Assembly: GCA_937899395.1 (NCBI GenBank)
Contig: CALBPU010000050.1
Span: 1 to 19,930, forward strand
Direction: 5' to 3'
DNA from: an uncultured Fretibacterium sp.
GTDB taxonomy: Bacteria > Synergistota > Synergistia > Synergistales > Aminobacteriaceae
DNA length: 19,930 nucleotides
The position numbers and the translations under genes are program-made. The notes beneath the pieces are model-generated. The model made no database searches and was not told the origin of the DNA. It was given only the letters and a program-made list of their open reading frames with translations. Within the stretch, counting starts at the first letter, position 1. The number at the start of each line of letters is the position of its first letter. Of the stretch, positions 7,554 through 14,171 are shown one piece after another.

Positions 7554-7578
7554 CCTCTGCGAAATAATATCACAGAGG
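7554..7578 (-). promoter_or_regulatory. larB: Hairpin that can hide the larB ribosome binding site
   Basis: In the minus-strand RNA, CCUCUGUG (7578-7571) can pair fully, with one G-U pair, with CGCAGAGG (7561-7554), around a nine-base loop. The second arm contains the AGAGG of the larB Shine-Dalgarno. An A/U-rich stretch separates it from glmM. It could reduce larB translation or act as a folded spacer. It lacks a U-tract after it, so it is not a good terminator. Confidence 0.4.
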
Positions 7579-7604
7579 CAAAAATTTTTTTCGATTTTTT
7601 CAGT

Positions 7605-8933
7605 TTAACAAAATTCTTTTAACTTTGAGGATAAAATTTCTGAAAGTTCTTCAACGAGATTTTTTTCGGGAGCTTCGATTAAAATTCTAAGTAAAGGTTC
7701 AGTGCCTGATGTGCGGATAAAAATTCTTCCGTTTGAAATTTTCTCACGGTATTCACTTACAATTTCATCAATGGCTTCCATATTAACAAATTCACGGGGC
7801 TTAGTGAGCATTAAATTCGTTAATTTTTGAGGATAACGCCCGAAACGATCTATTAACGTCTGAACATCTTCATTAAGCTCTTTAACGGCATTCAAAAATA
7901 AAACAGCCGTACATAATCCGTCTCCTGTTCCCGTAAATTCCGAAGCTATTATGTGTCCTGACTGTTCACCGCCGAGAGACGCTCCCGAATTTCTCATTGT
8001 CTCAAGAACGTATCTGTCTCCTACGGGACATCTTAAAGTTTCAATGCCCTCGCCAGCCAAATGAGTTTCAAGGGCCATGTTGCTCATAACTGTTACAGCA
8101 ACTTTGTCGGAACCTTTAGTTTTACGTTTAGCAAGCCATCTTCCTAACACCCATAAAATAATATCACCGTCAATAATTCTTCCTTTACCGTCCGAAATTA
8201 AAACTCTGTCAGCATCTCCGTCAAATGCAAAACCTAGAGCCAATTTATTTTGCGCAACGTAATCCGTTAAATTCTTCATGAACATAACGCCGCAATTTTT
8301 GTTAATGTCAAGTCCGTTATATTCACGTGAAATTATTTTAGTGTTTAGACGGGAAAATTTTGTTTCGGCAACTAATACGGGAACACTTTCAGCAGAAGCT
8401 CCTGAAGCACAATCGAATGCAACATTATTAACAACTGCGTCATCATTTAAGAATGAAGCGATATGTTTTGCGTAATCTTTAACAAGTTCGGGGTTATTGT
8501 TAATATTTCCGACAGTTCCGGAGAAATTGCTGTGATTATCGAGGAGTTGTTCAATTTCAGCTTCTTCATCGTCCGAGAGTTTGCAGCCGTCAGAGCCTAA
8601 AAATTTTATGCCGTTATATTCAGCAGGGTTATGAGAGGCACTAATGACTGCTCCGCCGTCAGCATTGAGAGATTTAACAGCGTAACTTATTCCTGGTGTA
8701 GGAATTACTCCGGCCGAAAAAATTTCAGCTCCTTCAGAACTCATACCTGAAGTCAAAGCACCTTCAAGCATTTTTCCGCTCAACCTTGTATCACGTCCGA
8801 CTACAATTTTTTTCCCGCGATTAAATTTGATAAAAGCCCTTCCGAGTTTCAAAGCAAATTCGGGTGTCATGCTTCCTGAATTTGCTAAGTCTCTTACACC
8901 GTCAGTGCCAAAAAATTTTCGTTCATAATTCAA
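7605..8933 (-). CDS. glmM: Phosphoglucosamine mutase GlmM
   Basis: GlmM converts glucosamine-6-phosphate to glucosamine-1-phosphate, supplying UDP-GlcNAc for peptidoglycan and lipopolysaccharide. Motifs occur in order: FFGTDGVRD near the start, the phosphoserine loop VISASHNPAEYNGIKFLG, metal-binding AFDGDADRVLIS, sugar-binding GGEQSGHII, and C-terminal phosphate-binding RIFIRTSGTEPLLRI. The frame is open to an ATG at 8951, which has no ribosome site. GGAGAG lies ten bases before a TTG at 8933. That start leaves six residues before the FFGTDG motif, as in other GlmM proteins, and puts the catalytic Ser at about residue 100, close to the E. coli position. I therefore prefer 8933. It is the first gene of the minus-strand run and lies 51 bases after the displaced end of the coiled-coil gene. 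Confidence 0.96.
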   Translation of the reverse strand: MNYERKFFGTDGVRDLANSGSMTPEFALKLGRAFIKFNRGKKIVVGRDTRLSGKMLEGALTSGMSSEGAEIFSAGVIPTPGISYAVKSLNADGGAVISASHNPAEYNGIKFLGSDGCKLSDDEEAEIEQLLDNHSNFSGTVGNINNNPELVKDYAKHIASFLNDDAVVNNVAFDCASGASAESVPVLVAETKFSRLNTKIISREYNGLDINKNCGVMFMKNLTDYVAQNKLALGFAFDGDADRVLISDGKGRIIDGDIILWVLGRWLAKRKTKGSDKVAVTVMSNMALETHLAGEGIETLRCPVGDRYVLETMRNSGASLGGEQSGHIIASEFTGTGDGLCTAVLFLNAVKELNEDVQTLIDRFGRYPQKLTNLMLTKPREFVNMEAIDEIVSEYREKISNGRIFIRTSGTEPLLRILIEAPEKNLVEELSEILSSKLKEFC

Positions 8934-8984
8934 AATTAGATCACTCTCCATAACAAAATTATCACGTAATTAAGTCTAGTTATT

Positions 8985-9114
8985 TCATTGCGTAAAGTCT
9001 CTAATTTTCAAAAGAACGTAATCTCCATCTTTATAAGGTACATTTGGTTTTCCTGTTTCTTGAATAAGTTTCACGTTTTCTGTTGTTCCTGCACGGCTTG
9101 CAAGTTTCCTTTTT
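8985..9114 (-). other. Out-of-frame continuation of the coiled-coil protein gene (likely displaced C-terminus)
   Basis: Shifting the upstream frame by one base at the run of five A (plus-strand T at 9110-9114) opens a continuous frame of about 42 codons, ending with TGA at 8985-8987. It reads RKLASRAGTTENVKLIQETG then KPNVPYKDGDYVLLKIRDFT. This is much more protein-like than the annotated tail, which is Cys, Arg and Asn rich. Four A instead of five would join the two frames. The alternative -1 frame gives only a short Gln-rich stretch before a stop. Confidence 0.55.
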
Positions 9115-9531
9115 ACGTTCATCACGCCACCTGAAAAAATCTTTTGCTGCTGGATAACCTGCTATCAATCCAAGTATAACTAATCCTAAATAAATATCGC
9201 TTCTAAGGTCTGACATTCGATTTTCTACTCCATCAATGCGGCGGGATAGAGTATCAAAATTTCTGTCAACTCGTTCTGACAAAACCGCAACAGTTTGAAT
9301 TAGATTATTGATGTCCTGTCGCATAACTTTCAATTCTTCACGAATAGATTTAATATCTTCCCTCAAAGCTTTCAATTCATCAAAAACTCTGTCGAATTTC
9401 TCGTCAATCCTTTGCATGTAAACTTCAAAAACATCTTTGCGAACATATATATCTCTGTCTTCAGAGACTGCTCCGTAAGATTTGCCCGAAAAAATACAAA
9501 TTATTAATGCCGACATTAAAAATTTTTTCAT
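9031..9531 (-). CDS. Secreted or membrane-anchored coiled-coil protein, C-terminus probably frameshifted
   Basis: Function is not recognised. The protein starts with a signal peptide or N-terminal anchor (MKKFLMSALIICIFSGKSYG, cleavage near residue 20). It continues as a long heptad-patterned coiled coil (DRVFDELKALREDIKSIREE through to SRRIDGVENRMSDL). A membrane helix follows (IYLGLVILGLIAGYPA), then a basic RWRDERKK segment. I chose the ATG at 9531 because AAAGGAG lies nine bases before it, whereas the ATG at 9540 directly abuts that site. After RKK the frame gives a Cys/Arg/Asn-rich tail that looks like out-of-frame translation. A single-base shift at 9110-9114 would replace it with a plausible 42-residue tail ending at 8985. 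The gene diverges from the HigBA-type pair and shares its AT-rich control region. Confidence 0.7.
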   Translation of the reverse strand: MKKFLMSALIICIFSGKSYGAVSEDRDIYVRKDVFEVYMQRIDEKFDRVFDELKALREDIKSIREELKVMRQDINNLIQTVAVLSERVDRNFDTLSRRIDGVENRMSDLRSDIYLGLVILGLIAGYPAAKDFFRWRDERKKETCKPCRNNRKRETYSRNRKTKCTL

Positions 9532-9544
9532 GAAAATCATCTCC

Positions 9545-9593
9545 TTTATAATCTCGAAATTTTTGATAATATAACATAAATTTTTGATAATAA
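9545..9593 (+). promoter_or_regulatory. Divergent control region with two 15-base direct repeats, promoter for higBA-type pair
   Basis: A 15-base repeat, AAATTTTTGATAATA, occurs at 9557-9571 and again at 9578-9592, exactly 21 bases apart, or two helical turns. The first copy contains an extended -10 (TG-A-TAATAT, with TAATAT at 9567-9572); TTTATA at 9545-9550 is a candidate -35 with a 16-base spacer. The repeats sit between the divergent coiled-coil gene and the toxin gene. They could be operator half-sites for the antitoxin, as such pairs usually repress themselves. That role is inferred. Confidence 0.5.
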
Positions 9594-9607
9594 TAAAAGA
9601 AAAGACG

Positions 9608-9979
9608 ATGCCCTTGCATAAAATTTATTTTTATAGAGATAAGAGCGGTAATAGCCCTGTTGCAGACTATATTAGGGAGCTTGCCGGCAAAAAAGATAAA
9701 AACAGTCGCATAAAGTTAAATAAAATTCGTGACTATGTAAAGGCTTTGAGCCAATATGGTACACAATTAGGCGAGCCGTATATTAAGCACATTGAAGGCG
9801 ATATATGGGAGTTGCGCCCAATAGGTGATAGAATTTTCTTCGTTTGTTGGACGAGAGGCAGTTTTGTTTTGCTCCATTATTTTGTTAAGAAAACGCAAAA
9901 GACCCCTGCTAGGGAGATTGCACAAGCTAAGCGGGAGGTTGCAGATTTGAATGAAAGAGGACTTAATGAAGATGAATAA
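9608..9979 (+). CDS. higB: HigB-type toxin (RelE/ParE superfamily, Gp49/DUF891)
   Basis: This 123-residue protein is a small basic RelE-fold protein, normally a ribosome-dependent mRNA interferase. Recognisable features are FYRDKSGNSPVADYIREL near the start, a helical KLNKIRDYVKALSQYGTQL segment, then GDIWELRPIGDRIFFVCW, and a final LLHYFVKKTQKTPAREI. These match the phage Gp49-like group of HigB. The frame is open from a TTG at 9584, but that would add eight residues with no support, so I use the ATG at 9608. It has only a weak AAAAGA-type ribosome site. The toxin precedes a helix-turn-helix antitoxin and overlaps it, the usual HigB-HigA order. Active-site residues cannot be confirmed from sequence alone. 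Confidence 0.85.
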   Translation: MPLHKIYFYRDKSGNSPVADYIRELAGKKDKNSRIKLNKIRDYVKALSQYGTQLGEPYIKHIEGDIWELRPIGDRIFFVCWTRGSFVLLHYFVKKTQKTPAREIAQAKREVADLNERGLNEDE

Positions 9980-10259
9980 CAGCGCAATCGGTGGTACATG
10001 GGACGAACTTGAACGTGAGCTTTTCACACCTGAAGAAATAGCGGCAAGTGATTTGCGAGTGAATTTAATCGGGGAACTTATCAAAGCAAGGCAGGAAAGG
10101 GGTATAAGTCAAAAAAAGTTAGAAGAATTGAGCGGCGTAAAGCAACCGATTATAGCCAGAATGGAAAAGGGTATAACAAGCCCTCAGCTTGGTACAGTTT
10201 TGAAGGTATTGGCTTCATTGGGAAAGACGCTTAAAGTTGTTCCGATTGAGTCTGAATAG
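9966..10259 (+). CDS. higA: HigA-type antitoxin with XRE helix-turn-helix
   Basis: This protein should bind and silence the upstream toxin and repress their shared promoter. An N-terminal segment (TWDELERELFTPEEIAASDL) precedes a classic XRE helix-turn-helix: KARQERGISQKKLEELSG, VKQPIIARMEKGITSPQL, then TVLKVLASLGKTLKVVP. The gene overlaps the 3-prime end of the toxin by 14 bases. An upstream ATG at 9951 is in frame. I chose 9966 because AGAGG lies five bases before it; an ATG at 9972 is equally reasonable at eleven bases. Overlap with the toxin supports coupled translation. The downstream gene has its own promoter. Confidence 0.85.
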   Translation: MKMNNSAIGGTWDELERELFTPEEIAASDLRVNLIGELIKARQERGISQKKLEELSGVKQPIIARMEKGITSPQLGTVLKVLASLGKTLKVVPIESE

Positions 10260-10284
10260 CGATATAATGCGGCAAAAAAATCCC

Positions 10285-10312
10285 TTTACAATTTAAGATT
10301 ATATGATAATAT
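10285..10312 (+). promoter_or_regulatory. Candidate promoter for the pilin transcript
   Basis: TTTACA at 10285-10290 and TAATAT at 10307-10312 are separated by 16 bases, and TG-A precedes the -10 (extended -10). The 15 bases TGATAATATAACATA at 10304-10318 are identical to those before the toxin at 9564-9578. The start point would be near 10319, giving a leader of roughly 215 bases before the pilin gene. No other gene lies between. Confidence 0.5.
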
Positions 10313-10450
10313 AACATACAATTTTCATGAAAATTCTATATTCAGATTAAGTTAAATTATTTTGTGAGATACTTTTATTTATATGTATGCTATACCTGAC
10401 CAGTTGGTGATGTAGTGGAGGGGGATATGTGGAAAAAATAAATTTGCGTT

Positions 10451-10502
10451 TTGGAAGTTTTTTCAAGTACGTGTTCCGAAAGACCGAAAAGGTTAGTGGA
10501 AC
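10451..10502 (+). promoter_or_regulatory. Structured RNA leader upstream of the pilin gene
   Basis: Two hairpins lie in the leader just before the pilin ribosome site. The first pairs TTGGAA (10451-10456) with TTTCAA-type bases at 10461-10466. The second pairs TGTTCC (10472-10477) with GGAACA (10498-10503), with an inner GACC/GGTT stem (10482-10485 with 10491-10494). The ribosome site TGGAGG at 10521 lies just downstream. No known riboswitch consensus is recognised. The region 10313-10534 otherwise contains only short reading frames. Confidence 0.4.
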
Positions 10503-10534
10503 AAAATAAGACAAATTTTTTGGAGGTATTTACA

Positions 10535-11008
10535 ATGAAAAAAAATCTTAATATTAAGCGTAAGGGATTTACCCTTGTTGAACTTTTAATCGTTATCGTG
10601 GTCATTGGTGTACTTAGTGCGATGATGATGCTTTCAAGCACTGAGGCTGTTACGTCCGCAAAGGCAAGCAATATCGTCAGCAACCTTCGCAACCTCAAGA
10701 CAGCGGCATTGGCGTATTATGTTGATAATTATGATGCTGCTGAAGCCGAAAGCTTCACAACGCTTGATACAGCAAGTGTATTGAATTATATGAGCAGTGG
10801 CAGTGCAGATATTGGTGGTGAGTATACTTTTACCATAGATGGCAAAGGCTCGAGTGCAGCATGGTTTGTAAACTGTAAAGTTACTGATACAAGAGTAAGG
10901 ACTAAACTTCAAGGTCGTGCTAAATCGGTAGGACTTTTGGCTAATGCTACAAGCGGCGATAAAACTGAGTATTCCAATGGAGAGAGTGTACATTATAGAA
11001 TTCGCTAA
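10535..11008 (+). CDS. Type IV pilin-like protein with prepilin leader
   Basis: This 157-residue protein begins MKKNLNIKRKG followed by FTLVELLIVIVVIGVLSAM. That is a textbook class III signal: a short basic leader, prepilin-peptidase cleavage after Gly-11, mature N-terminal Phe and Glu at position 5. A hydrophobic helix of about 25 residues follows, then a polar helix (SAKASNIVSNLRNLKTAALA) and a Gly/Ser/Thr-rich globular C-terminus. It is a major or minor pilin or a pseudopilin; the sequence does not decide which. TGGAGG lies eight bases before the ATG, so the in-frame TTG at 10451 is rejected. A structured leader of about 215 bases and a good promoter precede it. A pilC-type gene lies nearby on the opposite strand. 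The C-terminal body has a single Cys, so no internal disulfide is expected. Confidence 0.9.
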   Translation: MKKNLNIKRKGFTLVELLIVIVVIGVLSAMMMLSSTEAVTSAKASNIVSNLRNLKTAALAYYVDNYDAAEAESFTTLDTASVLNYMSSGSADIGGEYTFTIDGKGSSAAWFVNCKVTDTRVRTKLQGRAKSVGLLANATSGDKTEYSNGESVHYRIR

Positions 11009-11046
11009 CCTAAAATCAAAATAACGAAATCGAAAAATAAGAAAAG

Positions 11047-11095
11047 GTGCACCCCCCCCAAGAGATCATGAGGGGAAGGGGGAGTTTTTGTGTTT
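11047..11095 (+). terminator. G/C-rich hairpin with T-rich tail after the pilin gene
   Basis: A C-rich arm (CACCCCCCCC at 11049-11058) faces a G-rich arm (GAGGGGAAGGGGGAG, 11070-11084) across a short loop, followed by TTTTTGTGTTT. It lies 40 bases after the pilin stop. It may be a factor-independent terminator, or part of the repeat-like material that continues to 11143. Confidence 0.4.
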
Positions 11096-11105
11096 AGGGG
11101 AGCAT

Positions 11106-11143
11106 ATAACCCCTCCGTCTCACTTCGTAAGCCACATTCCCTT
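11106..11143. repeat. Second relative of the palindromic repeat end
   Basis: ATAACCCCTCC at 11106-11116 is nearly identical to the mreB-side end of the element at 4954-5072, read on the other strand. A short stem region (GTCTCACTTCGTAAGCCAC) and CCCTTA follow in the same order as in the first element. Between 11009 and 11207 no gene is seen; the stretch holds this and the terminator-like hairpin. Confidence 0.4.
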
Positions 11144-11207
11144 ATAGTAACAAACAGCTCTCTTAATGATAGTTTACGCCTTGACAGTAGCTTCGGAGTT
11201 ACAACGT

Positions 11208-11605
11208 TTAGCAAGAGTTTGAACTCTTCGTATCTTTGAAATATTTCACACGAGCCGCAAGACACGGAAAAACATTTCGTCAGCATTTGGACATCTTAAA
11301 TCATGAATCAATTTCCAAATTTCTGTTCCGTCATCTTTAGCTGAAGTGTTTATGTAAATTACATGCGAACCATCATGAAACGGCTTTAATGAATCGTATA
11401 TATCGTTTGATTTAAGCCTAAAACATCATTAAGAGTTATGAATGTACATCAATCATTCCGGTATGAAATCTTGTTCTGCGAGGATCGGCTCCTTCATCTG
11501 AACGTTGAATTTCTATGTTGTAACGAACTCCCTTACTGTCTTCAGCATATACGTCTAAATATATAGAACGGTTAAAGCCTTGAAACATTTTTTGCGTTTG
11601 CCATT
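11208..11605 (-). pseudogene. Decayed PD-(D/E)XK nuclease family transposase (Rpn-like)
   Basis: Three reading frames on this strand together spell a degraded transposase of the Rpn/PD-(D/E)XK family. Piece 1 (11582-11436) reads RSIYLDVYAEDSKGVRYNIE then IQRSDEGADPRRTRFHTGM; the LD and EIQ correspond to the nuclease core. Piece 2 (from 11416) reads SLKPFHDGSHVIYINTSAKD then WKLIHDLRCPNADEM. Piece 3 (from 11261) reads LAARVKYFKDT and stops at 11208. The three lie in different frames, about 30 residues expected in the middle are absent, and the 5-prime end is missing. It abuts the pilC-type gene's stop. Family membership comes from recall of conserved motifs rather than a search. It marks past mobile-element activity in this accessory stretch. 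Confidence 0.8.
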
Positions 11606-11611
11606 TTTTCG

Positions 11612-12907
11612 TTATGAGAGCTGAACTATTGCAGATGTTACAGGTGCAAAAATTGACACGGCTATAATCGCTATGATTGCCCCTACGAAAACTATTAACA
11701 TCGGTTCCATTAACGAAACTGTCGCTTTAACTTGTTCGTCAAGTTCCTGATCGTACCATGTCGCAACACGTTCAAGCATGGAATCAAGATGTCCTGTTTC
11801 TTCTCCAATCCTCATCATCTGAGAAATTAATACCGGAAAAATTTTTGCCTGCCTCGCTGCGTCTCCTAACGATACTCCCCTGATAACAGCCTTCCTAAGA
11901 CTTTCATAACCTTCTTGAACAGGGATATTATCCGCTGTACCTTCAGCCATTTCGATACTTCTGACTATGGGAACGCCTGCGGTGGTCAAAGCTGAAAGAG
12001 TTCTGCTTGAACGAGCCATAGCAGCCTTCATTATGAGGTCTTTAATGACGGGAATTTTCAATTTGAAGCGATCCATATATTTCTTTGTTCCTTTTGCTCT
12101 TGATAAAAAACTCCATGTCCCTATTATTCCCACAACAATTAACGCTACTATGTACCAGTTTTCACTGAACCAGTTGCCTATTCCGAACATTACAAGAGTA
12201 ACCTGAGGTAATTCAATATTGAGTGAGCTGAAAGTTTCCTCGAATTTCGGAACCAAAAATATAAAGAAGAATATCAAAATTGCTACGGCAAAAAACATAA
12301 TAAAAGCCGGATAAAACATTGCGCTTCTGATTTTTCGCCTCAAAGCCTCTTGCTTTTCAAGCAATGTAGCTCCCTGATCCAATGCCGGCCCTAATAATCC
12401 TCCTTCTTCACCCGCCTGAATAAGAGCAATTAACAATGTATTAAAAGATTTATGCTGTTTCATGGCCGCACTCAAAGGAATTCCTCTGTCCAATCTCGCT
12501 TTAATATCATGAAGGGCATCACGTAACGCACGATTTTTTTCGCCGCCTGCTATAACGTCAAGTGAATTTGTTAAACTTAATCCTGCACCTTCCATTGTTG
12601 CAAGCTGCCTGAAAAATATCATTAAATTTTTAAGCGGGATTCTTCCTCCTAAACCGAGTGCCGCCCCTAAATCCATTTCCCAGATCGAAGTTTTTTGACC
12701 GGGTTTTTTAGGAGCGGACTTTGATTTCGCTTTTTCTTTTTCTTTTTTAGGAGCAGCTATAGTTCCCTTTTGACCTGTTGATGTGAGATTGATAACAATC
12801 ATTCCCATGCCTTTTAAGGTGTTAAGGGCTGTAGTTTGATCTGATGCGTCTATTGTACTTTCAACAATTTGACCTTCAGGACTTCTTGCGCGATACTTAA
12901 AAATCAA
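11612..12907 (-). CDS. pilC: PilC/GspF inner-membrane platform protein
   Basis: This 431-residue protein is the polytopic inner-membrane core of type IV pilus or type II secretion systems, linking the cytoplasmic ATPase to the growing pilus. Residues 1-45 form the N-terminal domain that starts FKYRARSPEGQIVEST. A Lys/Ala/Ser-rich linker (about 52-75) leads to two T2SSF repeats. Repeat 1 (about 95-215) contains FFRQLATMEGAGLSLTNSLD and LIQAGEEGGLLGPALDQGAT; repeat 2 has SSRTLSALTTAGVPIVRSIE and QMMRIGEETGHLDSMLERVA. Three membrane helices are visible, two around 205-270 and one at the C-terminus. The start is a TTG with GGAAAGG about 12 bases upstream. The match of FKYRAR to the usual N-terminus supports it. 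The nearby pilin suggests the type IV pilus role; a type II system cannot be ruled out. Confidence 0.93.
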   Translation of the reverse strand: MIFKYRARSPEGQIVESTIDASDQTTALNTLKGMGMIVINLTSTGQKGTIAAPKKEKEKAKSKSAPKKPGQKTSIWEMDLGAALGLGGRIPLKNLMIFFRQLATMEGAGLSLTNSLDVIAGGEKNRALRDALHDIKARLDRGIPLSAAMKQHKSFNTLLIALIQAGEEGGLLGPALDQGATLLEKQEALRRKIRSAMFYPAFIMFFAVAILIFFFIFLVPKFEETFSSLNIELPQVTLVMFGIGNWFSENWYIVALIVVGIIGTWSFLSRAKGTKKYMDRFKLKIPVIKDLIMKAAMARSSRTLSALTTAGVPIVRSIEMAEGTADNIPVQEGYESLRKAVIRGVSLGDAARQAKIFPVLISQMMRIGEETGHLDSMLERVATWYDQELDEQVKATVSLMEPMLIVFVGAIIAIIAVSIFAPVTSAIVQLS

Positions 12908-12958
12908 TTTTTATTCTTACCTTTCCAAAATAATTTTTACAGTATCGCAATTATATTA

Positions 12959-13105
12959 TTATTTCATTATGAAAGCTATTACAACATCATTCCCTTCAAT
13001 CGAAATTTCAACAAGTTCAATATCAAAATACTTGCAAATTTCCCCGACAATCATAAAAACATCTTTAGGCTTCATTTTTCGGCATATAATTTTTCCATTT
13101 TCCAT
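12959..13105 (-). CDS. Small protein of unknown function (48 codons)
   Basis: Not recognised. The 48-residue product starts MENGKIICRKMKPKDVFMIV and continues with a mixed alpha/beta pattern ending VEISIEGNDVVIAFIMK. AAAGGAG lies about 12 bases before this ATG. An upstream ATG at 13171 would extend the frame to 70 residues, but that extra stretch has no ribosome site. It lies between the pilC-type gene and the divergent helix-turn-helix operon, sharing a roughly 240-base AT-rich region with the latter. Short length makes it uncertain. Confidence 0.45.
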   Translation of the reverse strand: MENGKIICRKMKPKDVFMIVGEICKYFDIELVEISIEGNDVVIAFIMK

Positions 13106-13283
13106 AACTGAAATTTCTCCTTTCAAAATTTTTATGACGAATATATTAGGGCACAAAATAATTTTTGTCATAAGTAAAAATATGTAAAAGCATTAAAAAA
13201 TATTTATTTTAATGATTAATTTATAAAAATGATTTTTATTGTTTCAACTAATTATTAATTCATGAAAAAATCAAAAATGAAAG

Positions 13284-13312
13284 TTGATAATGTTTCAATA
13301 TCATGATAATAT
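13284..13312 (+). promoter_or_regulatory. Extended -10 promoter for the helix-turn-helix operon
   Basis: TTGATA at 13284-13289 and TAATAT at 13307-13312 lie 17 bases apart, with TG-A directly before the -10. This is close to a housekeeping sigma consensus. The start point would be near 13319, about 31 bases before the ATG at 13350. The stretch 13106-13283 is AT-rich and otherwise without a feature I can support. Confidence 0.65.
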
Positions 13313-13349
13313 ACGCAAATAACATTAAAAATTAAAAGGAGGTGATTTT

Positions 13350-14171
13350 ATGTCCAATGAACAGGGGGAAGAGGCAAACCTTTCAGGCTCAGAGAAGTAC
13401 ATTAAGCCGGAATTATTTTTCAATAAGGAACGTTTAGCGGAGTTGTCAAAACTTGCAATCGGCGGAAGAACTCTTAAAAATTTTTCGGAACTCAGCGGAC
13501 TGTCAGAAGGTTTTTTATCAAGATTAACAACAGGTAAATTAAATTCTGCTCCGACTAAAAGATCTCTTGTAAAACTTATGTCTGCAAAACCTCAAAACGG
13601 AATTACGCTAAAAGAAATTATGAATGCAGCAGGTTATTCTTTTGAAGGCGTTTCAAACGAACAGAGCGAAAATTTTAAGACAGCCGAAAAAATTTTACCC
13701 GAAAATATTTCAACAGCAGCTTACGCACCTTACATAACGGCTTTAACTCTTGAGAAAAGCGGCCAGCTTGAACAGGATTATTATTTACGAAATCGGAGCG
13801 ATGTTTTTACAATTATGCCGAAACAAGGAAAGGATATTGTAGGAATACCGGCGTTTTGTTTAAGTGATTCTGTTGACGTTGACAAAGAGATTAAAGAAAT
13901 CAAATGGAGATTAATGATGGCTCTGAGCATTTTCAAGGAAGAAAGCAAGGACAAATTTTTTGTCATAATTACGAATCAAAGAACACTCTATGATAATTTT
14001 GACAAGGATAAAATCATAGGGACTGACGGAGAATTTTATATTGCTCTCACGGAGGACTGTATGAATTTTTCAGAGCAGCGGCCTGTTAAAATAGTCGATA
14101 TTGACGGCAAGTCTAAAGCTCTGAACAAGTATAAAATTTCATACGATTTGACGAAGGCGGCATTAAGTTAA
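13350..14171 (+). CDS. Helix-turn-helix (XRE-like) protein of unknown role
   Basis: The N-terminal third contains an XRE-like DNA-binding segment at about residues 40-75: GGRTLKNFSELSGLSEGFLS then RLTTGKLNSAPTKRSLVKLM, and KEIMNAAGYSF. The rest, about residues 105-273, is not recognised. It has alternating predicted strands and helices, for example KFFVIITNQRTLYDNFDKDK and GEFYIALTEDCMNF. The C-terminal part might bind a ligand or partner, but that is speculation. AGGAGGTGA lies seven bases before the ATG, a near-perfect ribosome site, and a good promoter precedes it, so strong expression is likely. It is followed 39 bases later by a small acidic protein in the same operon. Similar HTH arrangements occur in clostridial genomes and prophages. 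No phage genes are visible nearby. Confidence 0.75.
   Translation: MSNEQGEEANLSGSEKYIKPELFFNKERLAELSKLAIGGRTLKNFSELSGLSEGFLSRLTTGKLNSAPTKRSLVKLMSAKPQNGITLKEIMNAAGYSFEGVSNEQSENFKTAEKILPENISTAAYAPYITALTLEKSGQLEQDYYLRNRSDVFTIMPKQGKDIVGIPAFCLSDSVDVDKEIKEIKWRLMMALSIFKEESKDKFFVIITNQRTLYDNFDKDKIIGTDGEFYIALTEDCMNFSEQRPVKIVDIDGKSKALNKYKISYDLTKAALS

Noticed and set aside
9564..10318. Target-site duplication from a mobile insertion of the toxin-antitoxin pair
   Set aside because: The repeat contains an extended -10, so a shared promoter motif explains it more simply, and no transposase is present.
10451..10534. TTG-initiated 28-residue extension of the pilin
   Set aside because: It would place residues before the prepilin leader; TGGAGG before the ATG at 10535 decides the start.
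10313..10534. c-di-GMP riboswitch in the pilin leader
   Set aside because: Neither class I nor class II consensus bases were found, so I report only a structured leader.
11005..11286. Minus-strand open frame of 93 codons
   Set aside because: It runs through repeat-like and pseudogene sequence; the Pro/Thr-rich part is translated repeat and no ribosome site fits.
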